A stretch of DNA of 64,000 bases, taken from positions 1,984,001-2,048,000 of the forward strand of contig NC_079244.1 in assembly GCF_028009165.1 (NCBI RefSeq), read 5' to 3'. Shown piece after piece: positions 42,210 through 54,457 of the stretch. Positions within the stretch are counted from its first letter, which is position 1; the number at the start of each line of letters is the position of its first letter. Source of the stretch: Akanthomyces muscarius. Taxonomy: Eukaryota > Ascomycota > Sordariomycetes > Hypocreales > Cordycipitaceae. A program made the position numbers and the translations under genes. The notes below the pieces were generated by a model. The model made no database searches. It worked only from the letters and a program-made list of their open reading frames with translations, and was not told where the DNA came from.

Positions 42210-45200
42210 ATGTCTTCTTCTTCCTCCACACTGCCCTTTGGCCAGCACGTGGCCCTCGCCGACATCTCCGGCCCGACCTATGTCACGGCGCAGCTGCTCG
42301 TCCAGCACGTTGCCTACAAGCTCTCGGACAAGATCTTCTCGTACTCGCCCGAGACGTTTGACCTCGACGTGGCGGCGCGGCGGTGGGCCGCGGCCGGCGA
42401 CAAGAACGTGCACAGCTACACGCCCGAGGTGCTGAGCCTGCAGACGCGCGCCGGCGCCGGCGCCCTCGCCCTCGGCTACATCTTCTCGCCCGACTTTGAC
42501 GTCCGCAAGCGCCACATCCCGCAGACGCTGCTGGCCTCGTCCGGCAGCCTGCCCGCGCTGCGCGCCACGCTCGACCAGCTCTCGCTGCTCTACAGCGTCG
42601 CCAGCCCATTTGTCGCCCACGTCGCGGCCGCCGACTACTCGGCCGCCAGCGGCCTCGTCGCCAGCTACGACGGCGCCCTGCGCCTCGCCGAGGAGCTGGG
42701 GCTCGGTCTCGTCGCGTCCTCGTCGGCGTACGAGGCCCAGCACATGGCGCTCTTTGCGACGCTGCTCGCCACGGTGCTGCCGACGCTGCACGTCTACGAC
42801 GGCGTCCGCGTTGCCCGCGAGACGCTGCGTGTCGTCGATGCGCTGGGTGAGGCTGGCGTGGCCGACCTGTACGCCAAGCTTGCTGCGGAAGCCGGCAAGC
42901 TCAACCCGCGTCTCGACAACGCCGGCAAGGCGGTCGAGCTGCTCAAGGTCTTCAACGATGAGCTCGGCACCGTTTACGCTCCGTTCGAGTACCACGGCCA
43001 CGAAGCTCCCGATGTGGTCCTCGTTGCCTTTGGCAGCGTCGAGGCGCAGGTGGCCCGTCAGGTCCTTACCAAGATCGCCGTCGAGGGCGCCAAGGTCGGC
43101 GTCATCAACGTGCGCGTCTACCGCCCCTTTATCGAGGAGGCGTTCCTCGCTGCCATCCCCGCCTCGGCCCGCACCGTCGCCGTCCTGGGCCAGGTCAACA
43201 GCGACGCGGCCCTGCACGACGAGGCCACGCAGTCGGCGCTGTACGGTGATGTCCTGACCGCCGTCACCTTTTCCGGCAGCAAGTTCGCCGAGGAGCCCGA
43301 CGTGCTGGACATCAAGTACACGGCCGCGCAGACCCTGACGCCCCAGGGCCTGGTCAACACGCTGCACAAGGTCTTTGGCAACGACGGCGAGGCCAACACC
43401 CTCCCCTCGCTCGTGGCCGCGGAGCAGTACACCTTCTGGGACCTGGACAGCTCGGCCGCCGTGGCCTCGCCCGCCGTCATTGGCACGCTTCTCGCCAAGC
43501 AGTCCACCTCCAACGTCTTTGTCCGCGAGGTCTACGACAACCTCACCCAGGGCGGTGCCGTCCGCGCCGACCTCCGCGTCTCCAAGAAGACGCTGGAGGC
43601 TCCCTACGACATCAACGAGGCTGACGCCATTGTCGTCGGCGACGAGAAGATTCTCAAGGACGTTGATGTCCTCGCCAGTGTTGCTGCCGGCGGCAAGGTC
43701 ATCCTGAACCTGCCCGGCTTCAAGGAAGACGAGGTCGAGAAGCGCCTGTCGGCCAGCTTCCGCAAGACGCTCGTCGACAAGGACGTTGCTGCGTTTGTCC
43801 TCGACCCTGCCGTTCTCCCCGCCTTTGAAAAGGACCCGGTTGCCTCCAGGCTCCTCCTCGAGCTTTCCTTCCTCAAGATTGCGCAACCATCGGTGTCTCC
43901 CAAGGACATCACCATTGCCGCTCAAAACGTCACTCTCGAGCAGGCTGCCGAGGCGGTCGACCAGTGCCTCAGCAAGCTCGAGATCCAGGCCGCCTGGGCC
44001 GAGTCCGAGGAGGCCGCCACCGCCACCGAGCTTCCTCTGACGATCCAGCCCAACAGCTTCGTGCCCTTTGCCAAGGACGAGGACGAGCAGGCCCTGCAGC
44101 TGCAGGACTGGCAGGCCCTCGCGCGCGGCATCGTCTTCAAGGAGGCGTACGGCGCCCGCGCGGCGGTGCGGCCCGACCTGGCCGTCACCACGCACACCGT
44201 CACGGTCAAGGAGAACCGCCGCCTGACGCCCTCCGACTACGACCGCAACATCTTCCACATTGAGTTTGACCTCGGCACCACGGGCCTGACCTACAAGATT
44301 GGCGAGGCGCTCGGCATCCACGCGGAGAACGACGTGGCCGACGTCGAGGCCTTTATTCAATTCTACGGCCTCGACGCCGAGGACCTCGTCCAGGTGCCGT
44401 CGCGCGACAGCTCCGCGGTGACGGAGCTCCGCACCGTGCACCAGGCGCTCGTGCAAAACGTCGACATCCTCGGCAAGCCGCCGAAGCGCTTCTACGAGGC
44501 GCTCGCCGAGTTCGCCACGGACGAGACGGAGCAGAAGAAGCTCGAGGCGCTCGGCAGCCAGGCCGGCGCCGAGGACTTTAAGCAGCGCACTGAGGTCGAC
44601 ACGCTCACGTACGTCGACGTGCTCGAGGAGTTTGCCTCGGCGCGCCCGAGCTTCCACGACCTGGTCAGGATTGTCAGCCCGTTGAAGCGCCGCGAGTACT
44701 CGATCGCGTCGGCGCAGGCCGTGACGCCCAACTCGGTGTCGCTGATGATTGTCGTCGTCGACTGGGTCGACTCGCGGGGCCGCACGCGCTACGGCCAGGC
44801 GACGCGGTACCTGTCGCGCCTCGCGGCCGGCGCGCCCGTGACCGTGTCCGTCAAGCCGTCGGTCATGAAGCTGCCCGTCCGGGACACGGCGCCGCTCATC
44901 ATGGCCGGCCTGGGCACGGGCCTCGCGCCGTTCCGCGCGTTCGTGCAGTACCGCGCGATGCAAAAGGCGCAGGGCAAGGACATTGGCGCCATCCTGCTGT
45001 ACCTGGGCTCGCGCCACCAGCGCGAGGAGTACCTGTACGGCGAGGAGTGGGAGGCGTACCGGGACGCGGGCGTGGTGACGCTCATCGGCGCCGCCTTCTC
45101 GCGCGACCAGCCGCAGAAGATTTACATCCAGGACCGCATGCGCCAGACGGTCGGCGACATTGTGCAGGCGTACATCAAGGACGAGGGCAGCTTCTACCTC

Positions 45201-45350
45201 TGCGGGCCGACGTGGCCGGTGCCCGACGTGACGGCCGTGCTGCAGGAGGCGATTGCGGCCGAGGCCAAGGCTGCGGGCAAAAAGGTTGACCCGAAGAAGG
45301 AGATTGAGAAGCTCAAGGAGGAGGGACGCTACGTGTTGGAAGTTTACTAG
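42210..45350 (+). CDS. MET10: Sulfite reductase (NADPH) flavoprotein alpha subunit
   Basis: Single exon of 1046 residues. With the siroheme beta subunit (Met5 type) it reduces sulfite to sulfide for cysteine and methionine synthesis, passing electrons from NADPH through FAD. Residues 1 to about 500 resemble the pyruvate-ferredoxin oxidoreductase-like part of yeast Met10 (HVALADISGPTYVTAQLLVQ at the start); no FMN flavodoxin domain is visible. The FAD domain begins near 665 (TVTVKENRRLTPSDYDRNIF) and has RREYSIASAQ near 827. The NADPH domain has GLGTGLAPFRAFVQYR near 899, LYLGSRHQREEYLYGEEW near 930, and YLCGPTWPVPDV near 995; the end is EGRYVLEVY. Length agrees with yeast Met10. GC-rich with strongly C/G-ending codons; a 1073-codon open frame on the opposite strand is a by-product of this bias. 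Confidence 0.96.
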   Translation: MSSSSSTLPFGQHVALADISGPTYVTAQLLVQHVAYKLSDKIFSYSPETFDLDVAARRWAAAGDKNVHSYTPEVLSLQTRAGAGALALGYIFSPDFDVRKRHIPQTLLASSGSLPALRATLDQLSLLYSVASPFVAHVAAADYSAASGLVASYDGALRLAEELGLGLVASSSAYEAQHMALFATLLATVLPTLHVYDGVRVARETLRVVDALGEAGVADLYAKLAAEAGKLNPRLDNAGKAVELLKVFNDELGTVYAPFEYHGHEAPDVVLVAFGSVEAQVARQVLTKIAVEGAKVGVINVRVYRPFIEEAFLAAIPASARTVAVLGQVNSDAALHDEATQSALYGDVLTAVTFSGSKFAEEPDVLDIKYTAAQTLTPQGLVNTLHKVFGNDGEANTLPSLVAAEQYTFWDLDSSAAVASPAVIGTLLAKQSTSNVFVREVYDNLTQGGAVRADLRVSKKTLEAPYDINEADAIVVGDEKILKDVDVLASVAAGGKVILNLPGFKEDEVEKRLSASFRKTLVDKDVAAFVLDPAVLPAFEKDPVASRLLLELSFLKIAQPSVSPKDITIAAQNVTLEQAAEAVDQCLSKLEIQAAWAESEEAATATELPLTIQPNSFVPFAKDEDEQALQLQDWQALARGIVFKEAYGARAAVRPDLAVTTHTVTVKENRRLTPSDYDRNIFHIEFDLGTTGLTYKIGEALGIHAENDVADVEAFIQFYGLDAEDLVQVPSRDSSAVTELRTVHQALVQNVDILGKPPKRFYEALAEFATDETEQKKLEALGSQAGAEDFKQRTEVDTLTYVDVLEEFASARPSFHDLVRIVSPLKRREYSIASAQAVTPNSVSLMIVVVDWVDSRGRTRYGQATRYLSRLAAGAPVTVSVKPSVMKLPVRDTAPLIMAGLGTGLAPFRAFVQYRAMQKAQGKDIGAILLYLGSRHQREEYLYGEEWEAYRDAGVVTLIGAAFSRDQPQKIYIQDRMRQTVGDIVQAYIKDEGSFYLCGPTWPVPDVTAVLQEAIAAEAKAAGKKVDPKKEIEKLKEEGRYVLEVY

Positions 45351-48300
45351 AGCACAAACGCGTTGTGCTTCTTTTCTCATATATGATTTTGTCATCACTC
45401 GTTGTTATCACGGCATGGAGGAAAATAGAGTTTGGGTCAACGGCCATCAGATAGATTGTGCTGAATATGATGATGAGTACCTTTTTTTTTATAAAAAATA
45501 AGAAAAGGAAAAAAAAAAAAAAACTCGACGCATGTATCGGAATGTTCATCAGTGTGATCCGTATGCAAGTTTTGTCTTGCGCATAGCAGCGCAAAGGCAC
45601 GTCCCAGTTGCATGCTTCGTTTCAATAGCACTCTACGGAGTATTACTCCGCCGTGTGTCTCCCTGTCAGAGAACAGCTGAAAAGCCAAGGGTAGCAAAGG
45701 GGGGGGGGGGGGGTTGGCGGCCGCCCGGGTTGGGCAACCTCGGAGATGACCGCCGCCCGCCGGCTGCACGTCGTTCCGGGTGTGCCCCAAGAGGTAGCCG
45801 GCGCAAAGCAAGACACCCACCACCAGAGAGGGGAGAGAGAAAAAAAGAAAAAAAAAGAAGAAAGGCACGATCGTGGGGCAAACGGGGGACAGAAGCAAGC
45901 TGGAAAGCATCCCCTTGTTGGAGCGCGTTGCTGCATTCGCAAAGAAGCACGCCACAAGGCCTGGGCTGCTGGGCACCGCTCCACCGGCCCGTGGGGGGAG
46001 CGCAAGCCACGCTGAGAAGTTGCTTTCTTTTTCCACACCGTTATTTCGCTCTTCGTATTGTTTGCCATCTATTGATGCTCACTTTTTTTTTTCAGCAAGG
46101 GTCGGGGGACGTTGTTTGTAGTTGCTTTTGCATGCAGGAACAGCAAGCACGTAATCACGCATCGCCATGATATGTACGGATCTACATGTCCGCTTGGGCC
46201 GCAGGCGCGGTTCACAAGTACTGTTAGCGGGCGGGTTGTCCGCTTCTGACTCCAAGCAGAAATCCATGTTTCCCAGTAAAATCAGCCTGTTCTCACAGCG
46301 CCACGGAAACAAGCCGGTCCGGGGTGTATCAAGGAGGAGGAGATGAGTTGATGCCGGGTCTGTTTTGGGGGGGGAACACCCGCATGAGACACTGCTTGCT
46401 TTTTCCCAATGTCTGCACCGTTGTTCCGTTCAGGGCTGTCTGTCTACTTTTGCGGTGAAGCTACCCTGCACTGCAATGCACAATTTGACCGGACAATTTT
46501 CCCGCGGCGGTGTAACGAGATGTGCTGCAGAGAAGAAGAGGCCCTCTATACTCCGTATGTGCTTTGCAATTGTTAAGCAAGAACAAAGTTTTTTGGCATC
46601 ATTCTTGGCCGCGGCCTGACCAGCGCTGAGCCACGGAGCAAGACCGTGCTGTGCATTTTCTAGGTCTGCACCCATTGACGTGTCAAGTTGCACGGAGAGG
46701 TGTATGCGACAGTGTGACGAGAATGCAGTGGCTGCAGGTAAGGCGCGGTATGTGTTTTTTTTCGTGATGCACAGACGTCGGTCATGGGGTCCGCGAAAGC
46801 TTCTCTGCTCCGTATAGAGCCGCATCTCACAGACTTTGCTGCCAAAAAGACCAACGCCGAAGCTTTCAATAGGGTTCGTGTACCAAGTTTGTGATGATGC
46901 TCGCATGCCAACCGCCCACTTACATGAGGCGGCTCAGGTTACACGGCACTGTTGAAATGACGACGACGACATTGCAATTACCGGTAGCAACAAAGTACCG
47001 GCACCACCCAGTCCTTTTGCCCAGGCCTTCTTCCAAAAAGCGGGCGGCGGAGCGAATAGCCTCCCGCGGTTCTCTTCTTGCCGCAAAAACGTCGGGGGCA
47101 TGTATTCTCAACAAAAAGCAACTACAAGGCACATGACCAGAGCACTGGCATCAGAAACTGCGTTGTCTTGCCCCCTGTTCCCTGTCTGTCCCCCTTGGCC
47201 TTGCTTGCTCGTATGCCGTGCCAGTGCGGATGCCGGTAGAACCAAAGACAACCCCCTGTCTCGTCGAGCCTTTCGGTCCCGACGCATCGGTACGCCACGC
47301 AAGACATGCTCCTCCCTTTCCCTCTTTCCACCGCCCGTCGTATTTCGGATCGGCATTCTTCTGTCGTGACCACTCAGTCACTGTACTTTCTAATGTTCTT
47401 TCTTTCGGCCGCCGGTGGCAACATTCCGAAATCCCGATCGGCTGGATGAGATGCGCCGGCTTGTCTTGCAAAGTGTAACTAGATGGGCTGCGACGTCATC
47501 TCGGGCCCCTCCAAGTCACCACCTCAGTCGTTACCATTTGATCCGCTCATTGTAACTGACCATGTCATTTCCTCGGGTTCAAACTGATACCGAGGATTTG
47601 GCCCACCAACTTATCCTCAGCGCGCCGCCACAGTCACCACGCCAGCCGCCGTAAGTGGCACATCTACACTAGAGACCTATCGGTGGCGTGATGCGTCAAA
47701 AGGGATGCATGCATTCCTCGGCTCCGTGTTCATCAGATTTCCTAACCTGGAGCAGGTTGCGAGTCTACCGATCATTCACACCGTCCACCATGTAAGCCCC
47801 TCACGCATAGCATATCGGCGTCAACGCAAAAAAAAAAAAAAACATACTCAAGTAGTCGCGATGTCGGAAACTAAATGTCCCGCGAGGAGGCCCTTGAGCT
47901 GTCATGTCCAAGTCCATCCTCTTCCCCCGGGTTTTCAACTCTTTGCACGCATGCCTGTGCTATTCTGGCAGCATCGTTTGCTTGCAGGAGCTGGGCCATC
48001 TACGGACGGGTTTACTCGCCTAAATACCCCCGACTATTTAAAGTTGATCACCGCAGATTTTACAGCTGCCAACTGCCTTTGACTGCCCAAAATGCCGATG
48101 CCTCTCCGTTTTGGGTGCCGCCGAGATGGCTCGTACCCACTCCCATCAACCGCTTTACTCAGCCACTTCCTGGAAAGCATGCTGGAGATGTGTCAAATAT
48201 ATTCAACTGCTATTGTGTACGGCAGTATACAAATAAAATGGTTGAGCAAAAGCTAAGCAAATGGTAATACAATAAACGCCAGCCCGTGAATGTTCCCGTT

Positions 48301-48472
48301 TTATATGCGCCTCGGTGTGTTCCTTCGCAGTTTTCTTCCTCTAGTGTGTATGTACCGTCGTCAAATCAGCTTCGTGGGTATTCTGCCCCTGCCCTTCTTG
48401 TTCCTTGCTCTCACGTCGTATCCTCCATGCACCTCGCTACTCATGCTTTCTTGACCCAGGCCAGCAGGGTAA
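45351..48472. other. Three-kilobase intergenic region MET10 to amine oxidase
   Basis: Between two convergent stop codons, unusually long for convergent genes. Contents seen: a poly-A run of 15 or more at 45509-45523, a run of about 15 G at 45699-45713, TACGGAGTA at 45634-45642 and TACTCCGTA at 46549-46557. No open frame has family resemblance. A short multi-exon or non-coding gene is possible but I could not find one. Confidence 0.4.
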
Positions 48473-49945
48473 TTATGCAATCCAGTCTTGCAGGTCGCCC
48501 ACTACCTGGTAGGTGGGATTCGCCGAGTGGCCATCCCCGCCCTTCTTGTCCCATGCCCAGCGTGATGTGTAGTCATCGTCAAGCGTGCCCTGCATCATGT
48601 CGGCAATGTAATCGCCAATGACGGGCAAGAACTTCCAGCCGTGAAACGATCCTCCAGTTGCCACGTACAAGCCCTCGCAGTGAGGGTGTGAAGTGATGAG
48701 GAAGTCGTGTGTAGGTGTGGAGGCATCCCTAGCAAAGGTGTTAGTGGCTTGTTGGCCAACGATGTAGTAGAAGGAGACTCACCAGCAAATGCGGTACTTC
48801 TCAATTTCAACATCTTTAATCTCATCGCCATACAGGCCCTTGTATGTCTTCTGGGCTCGCTGCTTAAAAAAGTCGACGAAATCAGAGCCAGTCCAGGTGT
48901 TGTACTTCGGGTCGCTGGGAGGAAGAGACATGCGCTCGCCGGTCGCGGGAAAGTCTTGGAAATTGGTAAAGCACATGTCGCAGTTGAATTTGATGGTGCC
49001 ATCGGCCAGGATAGACATGCCCTCGCCCTTAACGTTCTTGAGGCAGTTCTTGAGCACAGGAATGGGGGCGAATTTAGCCTTCTTCTCGCCGTGCAGCTTG
49101 GCATAAAAGCTCACAGCACCCGTGGCGAGCACACGATCGCCCGTGTGCAGCTTCGTGTTTTTGGGTGCACTCTGTGCAAGCAGGGGCGCGGTGCGCGCTC
49201 CCGTGGCCATCAGAACCTTGTCCGCCAGCATCGTATCCCCACTCTTGAGAGTGACTCCGATGCACTGGCCCTCGAGACCAAAAGCGAGCGTGTCCATCTC
49301 TCCAACAACATATTCGACACCCAGGTCGATGCCTGCTTGCACGACGGCTGCCAGCGCCTTGTCTGCTTCAGCAAAGCCCACATTGGGGTTGTAGAGAACC
49401 TTGTCAAGACCCTCAAAGTTGGTAGTCGCAAAGAGCCCATTCCAGCGCTGGCGAACGTCGTCAACGGGTAGCATCTCGCACTCGTTGGCAATGCCCAGCT
49501 TCTCGTAGGCGGCGATGCTCTCCTCGGCAAAGTTGGACGGGTCGGCGCGAAGCATGCCGGTTTCGTGGTAAAAGGACTTGTAGAGGTCACTGCTTCTCCA
49601 CATGGGCATGGCCTTGACCATCATGCGCATGTAAAGCAGATCCGGGTAATCGTCGCGGACGATCTTGTTGATGTCGTGTGAGGCAGCTCTGGGGCTAGGA
49701 AAGGCAGCAGTGTCAAGCAGGGTTACTCGGACACCGCGTTGGGCCAATGACAAGGCGGTGCCGGCGCCAAAGTTGCCGGCACCAACAATGACGACCGAGT
49801 TGAAGTCCGGAGCATCATGGTCCGGGGCAGACATGGAAGACGAAGACGAAAGAGGAGTGGCGGGCATCGAAGGCGACTGGGGAGTTGAGGGAGATGAGGA
49901 GGGAGCTGAGGGATCCAGCGTGTACATGTTGGTGATTTCGCGCAT
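48473..49945 (-). CDS. FAD-dependent amine oxidase (fructosyl-amine / sarcosine oxidase-like, DAO fold)
   Basis: Exons 49945-48783 and 48728-48473 with a 54-bp intron; 472 residues from the ATG at 49945 (the frame is open further up but has no other ATG). The first 45 residues are Ser/Pro-rich and not part of the fold. The dinucleotide-binding motif FNSVVIVGAGNFGAGTALSL lies near 47-66, followed by VTLLDTAAFPSPRAASHDI, where the SxRAxSxDxxKIxR run is typical of the fructosyl-amine and saccharopine oxidase group. ATGARTAPLL marks the second FAD segment and YVATGGSFHGWKFLPVIG near the C-terminus holds the flavin-linked region, with no Cys for covalent FAD at the usual sarcosine-oxidase site visible. 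The C-terminal SKL-type peroxisomal signal is absent (ends LQDWIA). Likely oxidises a secondary amino acid; substrate uncertain. Confidence 0.88.
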
Positions 49946-52900
49946 CGTTGCGGTCGTGATGCTGTTATACGTAGGAGCAGGCGGTGTTGGTGTGACCAAG
50001 GTGCCAATGGCAATCGACAGAGATTGGAGTTACTCTAGAGGCTTGTAATACCGAGTACGGGCCAGAGTAGTAGCACAGCGTCGAGGCAGTGATACTGTAG
50101 TGTATGTGATGAAGGATACTTGCAGTTAATGGAGAGAATGAGAGTTGGTGTCTGGAGAGGAAACAAGAGAGGCGAGGATGGTACACAAAGAGGTGGGTGG
50201 ATATGGATCTTTATAATTGAAGCCGCGATTCAGACTGAATTTTACAAGCAGCTCCCAGAAGAAAAGAAATAGCAGAGGCAACTGAGTATCCGGGGGGTGT
50301 GGGCGTCAGAGGAGTGTCTGGACGAATGTCTAGGGGGTGGCCTGTCACCTATTGGCTTCGCAGGCGCAAAAAGCAACAGGCTCGCATGCTTCTTTTCTCA
50401 ATGCCCACACGCCCGTCTTCTCTCGTCTCTCGCGGGGCCGACGACTGGGAAAAGAAGAGCTAGGCTTGGGCTTGTTAGCCTGGGGGGACCCAGTTGTGAC
50501 CCCTCGCCTCTGAACAGGCGGCCAGGTTGCGAGTGGACAGCGCTGCTCCGCCCAGGAAGGGGAAAGATGGTCCAGCGGCGAGGGAGCGTCCAGGAACGGC
50601 GGCGGCACACACGGCGACACAGCGGGCAGCTGGGCCTGCTAGGCCTGCTGGGCTGGACGAGGCTACCGACCGCATAGTCGGCCACTAGGCTGGCTGGTTT
50701 GGATGGTTGGATGGCTGGCAAGCTGGCAACTAGGGCGAGATTGGCGGGCTCCAACCCAGCACCGGGCGGTGCGCCGTGGAGCTACCGGCTGGCCGCTCGT
50801 AGAGTCGCAGCCCAAATTAGCGCAGTCGTCTCTCCCAGATTCCTGGAAATCAGGATAGTTAGTCTCTCGCGATGGGTGTGGGCCCCTGGGAAGCGACATG
50901 GGGCGAGATGATGCCTGCCTGTACGCCTTGTTTATTACTGATGAACAGGGCCGAGGCGATGGAGAAGCTGGTGATTACGAAATGCTCTCTGACGGAAGCG
51001 TTGTACTGATAGGAGCAGCAAGCAGTTGTCTCATGTTTAGGACTCCATGCTGGTACGCAGGGCCCTTGTTGGAGGAGAGGCGGCTGTAAATGTCCGCCCG
51101 CCATTTACCGCCAGTACGGTAGGAGGATTTGAACAGGGATCCTGCATTGATGGTCAACAATCAACATATGCAATGCGCGAGGCCATACTCCGTACTTATT
51201 GTTCGATGGCCGAATCGATCTGCCCGCCACTCGCATCGACGGGGCCTGCCAGCATGTGTGGCTCGCAGTCATCAGCCTCTCTAGACGCAAACCAAGCCCA
51301 CACCGTCAGTTTCTAGGCGTTATTAGCATCTGTACAGGGACGGGGCCAAGGCAATTTACAAGTCCGCGTGTTGACGGGGGCGGGTGTGATTACTGTTCAG
51401 GTTCATGCCGTGCCTGTTTGGGCAGCAAGAATGAATGAGGAATTTGTTTCGCGTCGTGCGTGTCAGGCCGCGATTGTTCAGCTCGCACATCTTTGCGTGG
51501 GCGTGCATTCTCTGAGGTCATTCTGGCTGATTGGTCGGGTATCACAGCATTGATATTGTCTGCTGGTATCCGTACATGGCCCTGATGGCTGCTTGGCTGC
51601 CGGAAGGAGACTGGTTGCGAGCACGAACCAAGGGGAGAAAGGATGGAGGGGTTGTTTGATGGTGAAGCAGAATTGCGGGGGAGGGGGAGACAACAAAAGT
51701 CAAAATCGCCGTGACAGGCGGCGGAGCTTTTGCTCGGGAGGGACTCCCCTACAGGCTACAGCAGTAGTTACATGCTGACGCAGCACTGATGGGACGGTAC
51801 AGTCGGTGAGCCAGCGCCTGTATGAGCCTGTAATAACAAGGGCCTGCACCTACCTACCAGTGCAAGTGAGAGCCCGCCCCCCCTTGGCCATCAACCAGCA
51901 CAGACTTGGTAGACGTGGCTGTCGTACGGAGTACAATTGACATCTCTAGCCGCCCCGTGTTACCACGCCCGTTCTTTCAATGTCCGGATCTGGCCTATCC
52001 GGGACATTCAGTGGTGCTCTAAGCTCTGTAGAACAATATGTCATGTCGTGCGTGTCTGTCAGTGCTTCTTCACCCACCCACTAACCCGCCTCTGCGGTAC
52101 CAACACTGGGTGCATCTTGACTGACCATATCCTGCCTTGCGTACCTGTGCAACAGAGGTGTACTGGTACTGATAAAACAGACAAGGCTGAGTGAGGCGTC
52201 TGAAATTACCGACTGCAGACCTATATTATATTATGTCTTTCTCTTATATTGCTCCTTTGGGTTGTACCTTTGACCGGCTTCTCCCCCTGACTTAGTCCAT
52301 GGCACGATTATTAGGTATTGCTTAGTTGACTCTTTTCTCCGCCAGAGCGCTGGAGGGGAGGGGAGGAGCGGACAATCACAGCGGCCAGTCAGGGGGAACG
52401 TCCCTCGGAGGCGCCCAACGCTACAAGGCATCACTACGCTAAAAGCAAAACAAAAAAAAGAAGAAAAAAAGGATGCCGCCAAAGGCTCTAGTCCACGCCC
52501 AGGGTCCAGCATCCTGGCACGCTGGGAGGCTCGTGGCCTTTGGCTGGCAACTCGCTGCAATGTTAGGTACCTTTTGCCCTGTTCCATGCTTCATTGCAAC
52601 CACGCGTGCCACTGCCACTGCCCACTAACTAACTATCAGTACCTAACCAACCGCCGTGTCACGCCACGGGAGCCACTGGCCACTTCCTTCCACTGTCGAC
52701 ACGCCACTCGTCAGGTTTTCATCCAACCACTAGCTACGTTCACCACCAACCACCAACCACCAACCTGTCGGGCCCGTCTCCTTTTCGCCTCTCTCATCAC
52801 CTTCCTTGGCCCCATCACCCCAAATCTAAACAATAAGCTCGGCGCTAACCGCTTTGCCTCCCTGCCAATCCGTTTTTAAATGACCTCTCTCCTCTCTTGT

Positions 52901-54394
52901 TTTCTCTTCTCTCGCCGCACCAACAAGTGTCCCATCTCACCCACTAACTAACTAACCCAGCCGTGCCTAGGTCGTTGGCCCTGTCATATTGACCATTTCC
53001 ATCCGTTCGTGTCGGAGGCCACATTGAGGGCCGCACCAGCAGCAGAGCACGTGTTTGTTCCTCTTCTCCAACCAGTGCGCAACATATGTAATTGTATGCA
53101 TTACTCGTCGGCGCCATTGCTGTTGCCAAACGTGCCAGGATGACCGGACGATGCCGCAGCAGCTGTAGTGTTACCGGCACAGGACTGTCCCGGCTGGCAA
53201 GGCTCTGACAAGAGTAGCAGTAATCTGCCGCCAAGATGCATCCTCTACGGTAGCCAGCCAGTCCCATCATCTCACTGCCGGCCAATGCCTCTCCTCAGCC
53301 CGCCAACGGCCTTCCGCTCGGTTGACGTCGCCGACCAGAGTGGTGGCGACCGCCCGCTGACGTTTTTGTTTGCTTCCCTCTCCTCTCCCTCCCCAATCAT
53401 GCCTAGTCCCCGCCGTCCCGGCAGTTCGGTGCTGGGCAAAATACCAATAGGTATTAGTTCATTACAGCCGACCCGTCGGCTTGGGTCGACCGGGGGGGGG
53501 CGGTCTGGGCATCGACAATACTGGCACGCTGATCCACACGAGGACCATTGCACCGGTACCGAAGCTGGAGAAGAATAGCGTGCCCGTCAAATTGTTCTCG
53601 GCTTGTAAGTAATGCCGAAACAAGCACACTGGTCTGATACGCCAGCCGCCGCAGCGAGCCTCCTCATCACGCGTCGTACGTCGGATGCTTGAATACAGCC
53701 TCACTCATAGTAAGCGAAACGTATAGGAACACCAGCCAAGACGTTACACAACAGCATGGAACAAGTTGGCCGCCTTCTTTCCGCCCGGAGCGTCCGGCAA
53801 CCAACTTGAGTTGGCCGACAACTGCCGGGTGGCTGCATCAAGATGACATGTTTGCACGACCGAATCGACTGCTTTCTTCTTCTCTCGAGGCATCATGTCT
53901 CTATACTCTTGTCGCCATGATTCTTCGCTCAACAGCTTGCCCAAGACATTATATCGTGGCACCATTTTATCAGGACAGGGCCTTCTTCAGCAGCAGATTG
54001 AGATGGTGCGATCGCTAACCATGCAATGTGTGTTCATCATGCACGCCCCAAGCTGCCAACGCATACTCGTCCCTCTTCAATTGACACGACCTTGACTCTT
54101 TTGAACCTTCAATAAGCTATGTTAGACCTATAGATAGATGCATGCCATGCGTTTCCTTATCGCACCATGGAATGGTGTGCATTCACAAATGGCCAACGCA
54201 TTGTACCCTCCGAATTAACCTACCTTGGCCCGTTGCACTCTCGACATCTAGTCCCAGGCATTATCTCCAGCCTTGGCCCCATCCGCTCTACCAGTATTTA
54301 CTGAGTAAATTGCGCTTCCTTCCCCACTGCTGACCAGGAGCTCGGCTTGCTACTCGTAAAGTGTTGTTGCATTGCAATGGCGCTGAATCTTGGG

Positions 54395-54457
54395 CTAGTT
54401 GACTAGACTAGTTGACTAGACTAGTTGACTAGACTAGTTGACTAGACTAGTTGACTA
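54395..54457. repeat. 13-bp tandem repeat array, nearly 5 copies
   Basis: Unit CTAGTTGACTAGA, four full copies (54395, 54408, 54421, 54434) and a fifth partial copy from 54447. Copies are perfect. Each unit contains TAGT-TG-ACTA, an interrupted inverted repeat, and CTAG palindromes at the junctions, so the array can fold on itself. Confidence 0.9.

Noticed and set aside
42177..45398. A 1073-codon open frame on the strand opposite MET10
   Set aside because: It mirrors the MET10 frame with codon positions reversed. Strong C/G at third positions of MET10 removes stop codons on the opposite strand. Its translation is Leu/Val/Gly/Arg-rich low complexity with no motif.
45699..45713. Poly-G run of about 15 and nearby poly-A run as possible structural elements
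   Set aside because: Homopolymers of this length are common slippage products or assembly-uncertain sites; a single G run does not make a four-tract quadruplex on its own.
47520..47600. Possible tRNA T-arm (GGTTCAAACTG near 47576) with a short stem
   Set aside because: The loop between the paired arms is 13 nt rather than 7, and no D-arm, anticodon arm or acceptor pairing could be placed around it.
51090..51150. GTTCAAATCC box on the minus strand resembling a tRNA B box
   Set aside because: The flanking bases do not form the 5-bp T stem, and no A box lies at a suitable distance upstream.
53462..53704. Minus-strand open frame with a hydrophobic stretch (LVWISVPVL)
   Set aside because: Eighty codons, no recognised family, no splice partners found, and located in a region rich in unrelated random frames.
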